From an uncultured Nocardioidaceae bacterium (GTDB lineage: Bacteria; Actinomycetota; Actinomycetes; Propionibacteriales; Nocardioidaceae), in assembly GCA_902805865.1 (NCBI GenBank), contig CADCUK010000061.1, forward strand, positions 1-40,053: 40,053 nt of DNA, given 5' to 3'. Both the position numbers and the translations under genes were made by a program. The notes under the pieces are model-generated. The model searched no databases. It was not told where the DNA came from and was given only the letters and a program-made list of their open reading frames with translations. Of this stretch, positions 8,297 to 15,449 are shown one piece after another. Numbering within the stretch: the first letter of the stretch is position 1; the number at the start of each line of letters is the position of its first letter.

Positions 8297-9448
8297 CTAC
8301 TGCCAGGGAGTCGTGCGTGCCACGTCCAAGGTGCGCTGCAGGTCGAACGGCGTCGCCTGCCGGTACAGCCAGGGGCGACCGAACCAGAGGTAGGCGTCGA
8401 CCCACCGGCTCGCGTACTTCCGCTGCGTCTCGGTCAGCCCCCACTCCGCCGCGGCCACCTTGGCCGTCGGCGGGATGCCGAGCGTGTTGCAGCGTCGCTC
8501 GGTCTTGGTGCGGCAGGTCTCGGAGTTGTTGAAGTCGCCGTCGGGGTGCTTGGCCCAGTACTGCGGATAGGTGAACGGCCGGCCGTTGTCGGCGGTGTCG
8601 ACGACGAAGTGCCGGTCGGGCACGCCGGCCTCGGCCAGCGCCGCCACGAGCTGCCGCCCGTAGACGATCTCGTCGCCGAGGGCCGTGTAGTGCGTCGCGC
8701 CCAACGCGAAGCCGCGAACGTGGCGGATCCCGGACTCCAGCAGCATGTCGCGCGCGACGTCGACCTTCAGCCAGTCGGCGGAGGAGGCGTCGAGGTAGAT
8801 GTGGGTGTTCGGCAGCTTCCCGAACACTCTCGCGGCGTACTCGGTCATCTCCCAGCGGACCCGCGGACGCCAGATGCCGTCCTTGCGGGTGATCCCCAGG
8901 TCGGGCTCCAGGACCATCGCCACCCGGGCGTCGCCGATGGCCCGTGCCGCGTTGTCGACCCAGCTTCGGTAGTAGGGCGGGTAGCCGTCCGGCAGCGGCT
9001 TGCGCCAGTTCAGCTCTCCCTCGGGCCACAGACCGAAGACCGCCATGTGGATCAGCACGTCCTCGGTGCCGGCCTCCCGCTGGGTGGTCTCGACGTAGTC
9101 GCGCACCTTGCTCGCGATGTCGCGTGCCGGGATCCACGACCCCATCCAGCGGACCCGGGGACGGAGCGCGACCTTCGCCAGCAGCTTCTTCCGGTCTCCC
9201 GAGGCCGCCTGCCAGGCGGGGTACACGCCGTCCTGACCGCCGGTGTAGACGCCCCACGGGCCGTCCGCCAGCGGGTTCTCGGGAGCCGCTGACCGTGCGC
9301 CGGCCGTCGGGGTGGCGACCGAGCTGACGGTCGCGAGGCCGGCGACGAGCGCCGTGAGCACGACGACGGACAGGAGCCGAGCCAGCGGACGGGTACGGCG
9401 GTGGGGGGCGCGCGGTGCGTCGGGTCCGCGGAGCAGGGAGAGGGCCAT
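8297..9448 (-). CDS. Secreted glycoside hydrolase family 6 (cellulase-like)
   Basis: GH6 enzymes are inverting endoglucanases or cellobiohydrolases that cut beta-1,4-glucan. From ATG 9448 the protein has 383 residues: a basic N-region, a hydrophobic signal segment (about residues 23-48), then the GH6 barrel. IPARD near residues 106-110 aligns with the family's IPGRDC element, and VLEPD, with Asp183 as the expected catalytic acid, is intact. DTADNG and a cysteine pair (ETC...RRC) also fit. The Cys of RDC is replaced, and the usual C-terminal W-KPPGESDG is only loosely kept (AYLWFGRPWLY), so this is a divergent branch and cellulose may not be the substrate. A TTG at 9484 with AGGAGGGG ten bases upstream is an alternative start. 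Confidence 0.85.
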   Translation of the reverse strand: MALSLLRGPDAPRAPHRRTRPLARLLSVVVLTALVAGLATVSSVATPTAGARSAAPENPLADGPWGVYTGGQDGVYPAWQAASGDRKKLLAKVALRPRVRWMGSWIPARDIASKVRDYVETTQREAGTEDVLIHMAVFGLWPEGELNWRKPLPDGYPPYYRSWVDNAARAIGDARVAMVLEPDLGITRKDGIWRPRVRWEMTEYAARVFGKLPNTHIYLDASSADWLKVDVARDMLLESGIRHVRGFALGATHYTALGDEIVYGRQLVAALAEAGVPDRHFVVDTADNGRPFTYPQYWAKHPDGDFNNSETCRTKTERRCNTLGIPPTAKVAAAEWGLTETQRKYASRWVDAYLWFGRPWLYRQATPFDLQRTLDVARTTPWQ

Positions 9449-9623
9449 GAGGGAGGGGCGTCCTTCAGGTGCGGGGGTGGTCAAGGGACGGTCACCCCTC
9501 CTGATCGTCCGGGAGGCGCCCGACCTGCGGAGTCTGAACCGTTCGGCGTCGCGACCACGACAGACGGTGCAGAGACCCGGACCGGAGGTTAGGTCATGGA
9601 CGTGCGCAGCCTGACTGTCGGGG

Positions 9624-10262
9624 TCAGCCCTCCGAGGCTCCCGGGGTCGGCGCGGCGGCGTTGCTGCGCCGGGTCTGCCAGGCCTTCTTGGCCGCCCTGC
9701 TGCGCTTGCGGCGCAGCCGTTCCGCCTCGAGCCGACGCCGTTCCAGGGCCCGCTCCTGCCGTCGCACCTGGTTCTCCGCTCGACGCCGCTCGGCCTCGAT
9801 GACCGCGGGGGAGCGGACCGGCCAGTGGTACGGCAGGTCGTCCGGCACCTCGGGGAACATCGGCCGGTAGAACGCCGGGTCCTTGCGCACCAGCGCCGAC
9901 TGGTGGCTGCGGTGCACGGTCTCGTCCCCGAGCCAGGGAGGCAGGGCGCCTGCCTCCGCCAGCTCGTCCTGGGTGCGGACGTGCGTCACCCCGGACTGGC
10001 GCAGGTCGGTCGCGATGGTCAGAGCGCAGGTGTCGCCGAAGCCGAGCTCGGTCCACACGTCGCAGCAGACGAAGCCGTAGCGGCCGAGCGCCTCCTCGAA
10101 CCCCTTCCACATCAGCACGGCGGGGTGGTTCGCCCAGCCGTAGCCGGGAACGGTCAGCGCCCGCACGACCTGGATGGTCTCGACCCGCTGCTTCCCGAGC
10201 CGCTTGGCGTCGAGGGCGCGGACGGAGCGCTCGAAGTCGGGGTAGGGGAGGAACGTCTGCAC
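9624..10262 (-). CDS. MSMEG_6728-family protein of unknown function
   Basis: A 212-residue cytoplasmic protein opening MQTFLPYPDFERSVRALD followed by AKRLGKQRVETIQ, a signature of the actinobacterial MSMEG_6728 family, whose function is not established. Residues 1-145 carry the conserved domain, rich in aromatic, His and Arg residues (GYGWANHPAVLMWKG; HRSHQSAL). Residues 150-205 form a highly charged Arg/Glu helix, probably coiled coil, ending in an Arg/Lys-rich tail that could bind nucleic acid. The start is GTG 10262. It lies 53 bp downstream of the Nei-type glycosylase on the same strand, so the two may be cotranscribed; a role in nucleic-acid transactions is inference only. Confidence 0.75.
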   Translation of the reverse strand: MQTFLPYPDFERSVRALDAKRLGKQRVETIQVVRALTVPGYGWANHPAVLMWKGFEEALGRYGFVCCDVWTELGFGDTCALTIATDLRQSGVTHVRTQDELAEAGALPPWLGDETVHRSHQSALVRKDPAFYRPMFPEVPDDLPYHWPVRSPAVIEAERRRAENQVRRQERALERRRLEAERLRRKRSRAAKKAWQTRRSNAAAPTPGASEG

Positions 10263-10315
10263 GGCTCCAGCCTGCCCCGGGCCTGCGGGTCCGACACGAC
10301 GGAGTCAGCCCCAGC

Positions 10316-11089
10316 TCAGTCCGGCTGCTCGACCGGGCAGAAGTACGCCGTACGCCCAGCCACGGTCGCCACGGTGACCGGCGCGCCGCAGTCCCGGCAG
10401 TGGTCCTGCTTGTAGACGTGACGCGACTCCGACTCCGGAAGGGCGAGCCGGTCCTCGGAGTCGACGGTGATGATCCGCCCGTCCTCGACGGCCTGGGTCA
10501 TCATCGCCTGCAGCACGCCCCACAGCTCCGTGAGCTCGTCGGGGGTGAGGGCCCGGCTCGGGCGTCCGGGGTTGACCCCGACCGCGTGGAGGGCCTCGTT
10601 GCGGAACACGTTGCCGACTCCGGCGATCACCGCCTGGTCGAGGAGTGCTGCGCCGATCGGTCGTGGGTCCGCGGCCAAGGCGGCCACCGCAGCGGGGGCG
10701 TCGGCATCGGGCCGCAGCGGGTCGGGACCGAGCGCCGAGGTGACCCGCCGGACGCCGTCCTCGTCGAGAAGCTCGCACACGCTCGGCGCGATCAGGTCCC
10801 AGGCCACGACCGGGGTGGCGAGCCGCAGCCGGACCTGCTTCAGCGGCGGAGCCGTCGGGTCGGCGTACCGGAACCACTTGCCCTGCATCCCGAGGTGCAC
10901 GTGCACGCTGCCGGTGGAGGCGTTGAGGAAGAGGTGCTTGCCGAAGGCGTCGGTGCCCTCCAGGTGCTCACCGTCGATCCGGGCGGCCCCGTCTGCGAAC
11001 CGGCCCTGCGGCGACGACGCCCGCAGGGGGACACCCGCGAGCTCCCCGAGGTCCCGCGCCAACCGGTGGACGGTGTGACCCTCAGGCAC
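10316..11089 (-). CDS. Fpg/Nei-family DNA glycosylase (endonuclease VIII-like)
   Basis: Base-excision repair glycosylase/AP lyase of 257 residues. The N-terminus MPEGHT gives the catalytic proline (residue 2) and glutamate (residue 3) of the Nei branch. Also visible are the N-terminal beta-sandwich, the helix-two-turn-helix region with GVGNVFRNE, and a C-terminal zinc-finger region HVYKQDHCRDCGAP. GTG 11089 has GGAG seven bases upstream. The zinc finger is odd: the expected CxxC...CxxC ends as C-P-V-E-Q-P-D-stop, so the fourth cysteine is replaced by Glu. Either a different ligand is used or the finger is weakened. It precedes the MSMEG_6728-family gene. Confidence 0.9.
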   Translation of the reverse strand: MPEGHTVHRLARDLGELAGVPLRASSPQGRFADGAARIDGEHLEGTDAFGKHLFLNASTGSVHVHLGMQGKWFRYADPTAPPLKQVRLRLATPVVAWDLIAPSVCELLDEDGVRRVTSALGPDPLRPDADAPAAVAALAADPRPIGAALLDQAVIAGVGNVFRNEALHAVGVNPGRPSRALTPDELTELWGVLQAMMTQAVEDGRIITVDSEDRLALPESESRHVYKQDHCRDCGAPVTVATVAGRTAYFCPVEQPD

Positions 11090-11203
11090 TGCCAGGCTCC
11101 GTCATGCCCCCGAACCTCCGCATCAGTCGACAGTAGCGACTCGCCACCAACTCGTTCCACGGACAGCCAGGGACCCGCAGCCCTACCCTCAGGGGTGATC
11201 TCG

Positions 11204-13150
11204 ATGCCTGCTCGTCCCAGTCTGGCTGTCGCCACCGTCTCCCTGCTCCTTCTCGCCGCGTGCAGCGGCGGAGGCGCCTCGGGCGCCGAGAAGGAGTCCG
11301 GCGACGAAGGCGGGCACACCGGCCGCGAGGGTGACGGGTGGACGGTCCTGCACTACTCGATGGGTGACACGAACCTCGAGCCGTTCATGGTCGAGGACGT
11401 CAACGAGATCGGCGAGGTCGGCTCCAACGAGAACCTGCAGGTCCGCGAGCTCATGGACCGTTCCGCCGAGTACGGCGAGGACCCGCTGCTCGACCAGGGC
11501 GACTGGGTCGGCGCGCGGGTGCTCGACATCGGTCAGGGCGGGACCACCGAGCTGGTCGAGGACATGGGTGACGTGAACTCCGCCGACCCGCAGGTGCTGG
11601 CGGACTTCATCGCCGAGGGCATCGAGGCCCACCGCGCCGGGCACTACGCGCTGATCATCTCCGACCACGGTGCGTCGTGGCCGGGCATCGGTCCCGACGA
11701 GGGCAGCGACTTCGACGTGCTGGACCTGGCCGAGATCACCGAGGCCGTCTCGAGCGGCCTGGAGCGGGCCGGCGTCGACAAGCTGGACCTGCTCGGCTTC
11801 GACGCGTGCCTGATGGCCAACTACGAGGTCGCGAGCGCGGTGGCACCCTTCGCGGACCGGATGGTGGCCTCCCAGGAGCTGGAGCCGGGACACGGGTGGG
11901 ACTACCGGTCGCTGCAGCTGCTCGCCGACGACCCCGACGCGACCGCCGACGAGCTCGGCGCAGAGCTGCTTGCCGGTTTCGCAGGCCAGGCCGAGGAGCA
12001 GGGCACCCAGGACCAGATCACGCTGTCGCTCCTCGATCTCACCAAGATGGACGCGGTCGACGAGGCCTTCGAGACGTTCGCCGGTGCGCTCACCGACGAG
12101 TCCGACACGGTGGCACCGGCGGTCGGCCAGTCCGAGGCCACGACCCTCGCCTTCGGCAAGAGCCCGGACGAGTCGCAGGACAAGCACCTCAGCGACCTGG
12201 GTCTCCTCGTGTCGTCGATCGGTGACTCCGCCCCTGAGGTCGCCGACCAGGCGGAGGCCTTGGTCGCCGCCCTCGACGACGCCGTGCTCGACCGTGTCGA
12301 GGGAGTGGGAACCGCAGGGGCGACCGGGCTGTCGGTCTACCTGCCGCCGGTCGAGGAGCTCGCGGACCCGGCCTACTCCGACGTGGAGAGTGCCGACCCG
12401 TGGGGCGGCTTCCTCGAGAGCTACTACGAGGTCGGCGAGGCGATCCCGAGCGACGAGCAACCGGTCTTCCTCGAGGGCGACCAGGGGCCGGACGTCAGCT
12501 TCGACCGCGACGGCAGCATCACGCTCACCGGCACCTTCGACGCAGCCACGATCGGCAACGTCACCGAGGCGACGATCAGCTACGCGCTGACGAACAACGA
12601 CGGCTCGATCACCTACCTCGGCGAGGAGATCGCGGACTTCGCCGAGGAGGCGGGGAGCGGTGTGGTCTCGGGCAACTACGACCTCACCGTCCTGCAGCTG
12701 TCGGACGGCGAGGACTCGGCGCTCGCCTACGTCGAGCTCAATCTCAGCGACGACCTCAGCACGGCGTTCTTCGACGTGCCGATGACCTACTACGCCTCCA
12801 CCGATCGTCAGCAGAGCGACCCCAAGGACGCGCTGCTCTCGCTGGTCCTCGACATCGAGGCCGGCGAGTTCGTCAGCGAGACGCTCTACACCTACGACGA
12901 GGTCTCCGGCGGGTACGGCGAGCTCGCACCCGACCCCAAGGGGATCGTGGTGCCTGACGTGCTGACGATCACCGCTGACGGCGAGCAGCTGTGGGAGCCG
13001 ACGACCGACGTGGGTCTCTACTCCGACGTGGCGAACCTGACCTACGAGTTCGTGCCGCTCGACTCCGGGACGACGATCCAGGCCGACCTCACGCTGTACG
13101 ACTTCGGGGGCAACGCCAGCGTCCTCAGCTCGCTCGTCGAGGTGCCGTGA
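11204..13150 (+). CDS. Clostripain-family (C11) cysteine peptidase, lipoprotein
   Basis: 648 residues from ATG 11204, chosen because AGGGG lies eight bases upstream; GTG 11195 is an in-frame alternative. The lipobox LLLLAAC puts the lipidated cysteine at residue 20, so the protein is anchored outside the membrane. An acidic Gly/Ser linker leads to the C11 domain, which begins WTVLHYSMGDTNLEP. The catalytic His is in ISDHG (His155) and the nucleophile in FDACLM (Cys202). The fold continues to about residue 420; the remaining ~220 residues look like beta-rich repeats of unknown role. Clostripain relatives cut after Arg or Lys. The protein is very rich in Asp and Glu, which may reflect calcium binding. 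A -10-like TACCCT is at 11184-11189. Confidence 0.85.
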   Translation: MPARPSLAVATVSLLLLAACSGGGASGAEKESGDEGGHTGREGDGWTVLHYSMGDTNLEPFMVEDVNEIGEVGSNENLQVRELMDRSAEYGEDPLLDQGDWVGARVLDIGQGGTTELVEDMGDVNSADPQVLADFIAEGIEAHRAGHYALIISDHGASWPGIGPDEGSDFDVLDLAEITEAVSSGLERAGVDKLDLLGFDACLMANYEVASAVAPFADRMVASQELEPGHGWDYRSLQLLADDPDATADELGAELLAGFAGQAEEQGTQDQITLSLLDLTKMDAVDEAFETFAGALTDESDTVAPAVGQSEATTLAFGKSPDESQDKHLSDLGLLVSSIGDSAPEVADQAEALVAALDDAVLDRVEGVGTAGATGLSVYLPPVEELADPAYSDVESADPWGGFLESYYEVGEAIPSDEQPVFLEGDQGPDVSFDRDGSITLTGTFDAATIGNVTEATISYALTNNDGSITYLGEEIADFAEEAGSGVVSGNYDLTVLQLSDGEDSALAYVELNLSDDLSTAFFDVPMTYYASTDRQQSDPKDALLSLVLDIEAGEFVSETLYTYDEVSGGYGELAPDPKGIVVPDVLTITADGEQLWEPTTDVGLYSDVANLTYEFVPLDSGTTIQADLTLYDFGGNASVLSSLVEVP

Positions 13151-13174
13151 GCACGAAGCGGCGTCGGGCCTCCC

Positions 13175-13180
13175 TATCCT
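13175..13180 (+). promoter_or_regulatory. -10 box for a leaderless YcaQ-family transcript
   Basis: TATCCT ends 6 nt before GTG 13187, which would put the transcription start at the start codon. No Shine-Dalgarno sequence is visible. Confidence 0.55.
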
Positions 13181-13186
13181 GACCCG

Positions 13187-14296
13187 GTGGCGACGGTTCA
13201 CCAGCTGAGCAGGAGCGATGCCCGCAGGGTCGCGGTGCGCGCGCAGCTGCTGACCCGTGAGCGGCCGACCGACCTCGTCGAGACCGTCCGCCGGTTGTCG
13301 TTCCTCCAGCTGGACCCGATCAGCGCCGTGGCGCCCAGTGCCGACCTGGTGCTGTGGAGCCGCCTCGGCTCGACGTACTCGCCCCAGGACCTGCGGGACG
13401 CGGTCGACGAGCAGCGGCTCATCGAGCTGCGCGGGACGTTGCGACCCGCGGAGGACCTCGTCCTGTTCCGCGCCGAGATGGCCGAGTGGCCGGGGGCCGG
13501 CGAGCTGGCCGAGTGGCAGGAGGCCCGGCGTGGTTGGGTCGAGGCCAACAACGGGTGCCGCGAGGACATCCTCGACCGGCTCCGCGCCGACGGGCCCCTG
13601 CCGTCCCGCGAGCTGCCCGACACCTGCGTCCAGCCGTGGAGGTCGACCGGCTGGACCAACAGCAAGAACGTCACGATGCTGCTCGAGCTGCTCGTCGCCC
13701 GCGGCGAGGTCGCGGTGGCCGGCCGGGCCGGACGGGACCGCCTGTGGGACCTGGCCTCCCGCGTCTACCCCGACGACCCGGTCGTGCCGTCGGCCGAGGC
13801 GCCCGCCCGGCGCAACGAGCGCCGGCTCCGGTCGCTCGGCATCGCTCGCGCCCGTGCCCGGGTGACACCGGGGGAGCCGGTCGACGTCGGCGAGGCCGGT
13901 GAGCCGGCCGTGGTCGAGGGAGTGGCGGGGGAGTGGCGGGTGGAGCCGTCCCTGCTCGACGAGGCGTTCGCCGGGAGGGCCGCGCTGCTCTCGCCGTTCG
14001 ACCGACTCGTCCACGACCGCACGCGGATGGCGGAGCTGTTCGAGTTCGAGTACTACCTCGAGATGTACAAGCCCGCGGCCAAGCGCCGCTGGGGCTACTA
14101 CGCGCTTCCGATCCTGTACGGCGACAGGCTGGTCGGGAAGCTCGACGCCACCGCCGACCGCAAGGAGGGCGAGCTCCGCGTGGCAGCCGTCCACCAGGAC
14201 GTGCCGTTCACCAAGGCGATCCGTTCGGCCGTCGACGACGAGGTCGCCGAGCTCGCGCGCTGGCTCGGGCTGGAGGTCGTCCGGGAGCCGGCCTGA
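13187..14296 (+). CDS. YcaQ/AlkZ-family winged-helix DNA glycosylase-like protein
   Basis: A 369-residue HTH_42 (DUF1006) protein. Members with known activity (AlkZ, YcaQ) excise bulky or cross-linked bases. The motif FLQLDPISAV near residues 41-50 gives Gln-x-Asp, the YcaQ-type catalytic pattern rather than the Gln-x-Gln of AlkZ. Winged-helix modules follow, with LSPFDRLVHDRTRM and the family hallmark YYLEMYKPAAKRRWGYYALPI near residues 286-306. No ATG is nearby; GTG 13187 is the start, with a -10 box immediately upstream, so translation is probably leaderless. The gene is 36 bp after the clostripain gene and 32 bp before a thioesterase. Role inferred: repair of cross-links or alkylated DNA. 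Confidence 0.85.
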   Translation: MATVHQLSRSDARRVAVRAQLLTRERPTDLVETVRRLSFLQLDPISAVAPSADLVLWSRLGSTYSPQDLRDAVDEQRLIELRGTLRPAEDLVLFRAEMAEWPGAGELAEWQEARRGWVEANNGCREDILDRLRADGPLPSRELPDTCVQPWRSTGWTNSKNVTMLLELLVARGEVAVAGRAGRDRLWDLASRVYPDDPVVPSAEAPARRNERRLRSLGIARARARVTPGEPVDVGEAGEPAVVEGVAGEWRVEPSLLDEAFAGRAALLSPFDRLVHDRTRMAELFEFEYYLEMYKPAAKRRWGYYALPILYGDRLVGKLDATADRKEGELRVAAVHQDVPFTKAIRSAVDDEVAELARWLGLEVVREPA

Positions 14297-14328
14297 GGCG
14301 ACCGGCTGCGCTGAGGCAGGATGCCGCC

Positions 14329-15171
14329 ATGGACCTGTCCCTGTTCGAGGCCGACGGCGACGCGCTCGTCCCCACCGGCATCGCCCGCAGCATGTGGAGC
14401 GACAACCAGATGCACGGCGTGGCGATCAGCGGCGCCCTGTCGCGCGCGATCGAGCACTGCGTGGACGATGCGGGGCGCGACGACCTCCGACCGGCCCGGA
14501 TGACCGTCGACCTCTTCCGTCCCGCGACGATGGACCCGTGCCTGGTGACCACCGAGATCGTGCGCGAGGGCCGGCGGATCTGCCTCGTCGACGCCCTGCT
14601 CACCCAGGACGGGCAGCGGGTCGCCCGGGCGAGTGCGATCTTCCTCAAGCCCAGCGCCTCGGCGGCCGGTGAGGTGTGGGCGCCGAGCGAGCGGCCGGAG
14701 CCGCCACCGGAGGACGTCGCCCCGGTGTCGTCGGAGCCGCGCGTGCCGTTCTTCCACAGCGACGCGGGCTGGACCCAGAAGTTCGGTGACCACCAGGACG
14801 GCTCACGCAAGGCGTCGTGGAACACCGGGTTGCCGGTGGTCAGCGGCGAGGAGGTGACCCCGTTCCAGGCGGTGGCGGCGATGGCCGACGGCGCGAGCCT
14901 GGTGACGAACTGGGGCAGCGAGGGCGTGCAGTACATCAACACCGACATCACGCTCACCCTCGCCCGGCTGCCTGAGGGGGTGGAGGTCGGGCTGGCGGCG
15001 GTCGACCGCGTCGAGCACGACGGGATCGCGGTGGGCACTGCGACGGTGTTCGACCGGTCGGGAGCGCTGGGCACGGCCGTGGTGACCTCGCTGGTCAACG
15101 CCCGCCGTACGGTCGACTTCGACGGGGTGGAGTACTCCGACGACGGACAGCGCCGCCGGAAGCAGAGCTAG
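14329..15171 (+). CDS. TesB-like acyl-CoA thioesterase family protein
   Basis: 280 residues from ATG 14329. The protein has the double hot-dog layout of the 4HBT_3/TesB-like family: the N-terminal half contains DNQMHGVAISGALSRAIE and RPARMTVDLFRPATM, and the second half contains FQAVAAMADGASLVTNW and YINTDITLTLARLPEG. Such enzymes hydrolyse acyl-CoA thioesters in the cytoplasm; the chain length cannot be read from the sequence. CAGGAT ends 6 nt before the ATG, resembling a -10 box for a leaderless message, and no good ribosome binding site is present. It follows the YcaQ-family gene by 32 bp and converges on the small gene ending at 15175. Confidence 0.8.
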   Translation: MDLSLFEADGDALVPTGIARSMWSDNQMHGVAISGALSRAIEHCVDDAGRDDLRPARMTVDLFRPATMDPCLVTTEIVREGRRICLVDALLTQDGQRVARASAIFLKPSASAAGEVWAPSERPEPPPEDVAPVSSEPRVPFFHSDAGWTQKFGDHQDGSRKASWNTGLPVVSGEEVTPFQAVAAMADGASLVTNWGSEGVQYINTDITLTLARLPEGVEVGLAAVDRVEHDGIAVGTATVFDRSGALGTAVVTSLVNARRTVDFDGVEYSDDGQRRRKQS

Positions 15172-15174
15172 GCG

Positions 15175-15396
15175 TCAGAGCTTCTCGAGCTTGTGGAACG
15201 GGCTCACGATGCGCACGGTCTGCGACCCGAAGTCGACGGTGACAGCCGCCTCCTCGACCCCGACCACGCGGCCCAGGCCGTACCGGTCGTGCGAGACGCG
15301 GTCCTCGACCGCGTACTCCTCGACTGCCTGCTCAGGCTGAGGCTGGAAGGGGCTGCTGGCGAGGTGGCGGCGCTGACCGGCGGATCGAGGTTTCAT
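15175..15396 (-). CDS. Stand-alone UvrD/PcrA C-terminal (Tudor-like) domain protein
   Basis: A 73-residue protein from ATG 15396, with AGGAG just upstream. The N-terminal 30 residues are basic and disordered-looking (MKPRSAGQRRHLASS). The rest, EDRVSHDRYGLGRVVGVEEA through VTVDFGSQTVRIVSPFHKLEKL, closely resembles the C-terminal Tudor-like domain of UvrD/PcrA helicases (GDRVxHxxFGxGxVV...VDFG...K-LxxxxAxLEKL). In those helicases the domain contacts RNA polymerase. Here it stands alone without a helicase. The gene is divergent from the carboxyltransferase at 15450 with a 53-bp gap. A longer frame to 15435 exists but lacks a better start signal. Function inferred only from the domain. Confidence 0.75.
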   Translation of the reverse strand: MKPRSAGQRRHLASSPFQPQPEQAVEEYAVEDRVSHDRYGLGRVVGVEEAAVTVDFGSQTVRIVSPFHKLEKL

Positions 15397-15449
15397 CACT
15401 CCTAGTATGCGCCCTCCGCGAAGCGAACCACGCATGATGGAGTTTCCGC

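Noticed and set aside
7710-8393. Frames across ssrA and its terminator
   Set aside because: They overlap a firm tmRNA and the terminator; only the 45-codon end at 8125-8262 might be real.
10400-11203. Upstream extension of the clostripain gene
   Set aside because: This part is antisense to the Nei gene and shows no lipobox; the lipoprotein start at 11204 has a ribosome binding site.
11189-14194. A minus-strand frame of about 1,000 codons
   Set aside because: Antisense to the clostripain and YcaQ-family genes; composition (Val/Gly/Arg/Asp/Gln) is typical of a high-GC shadow frame.
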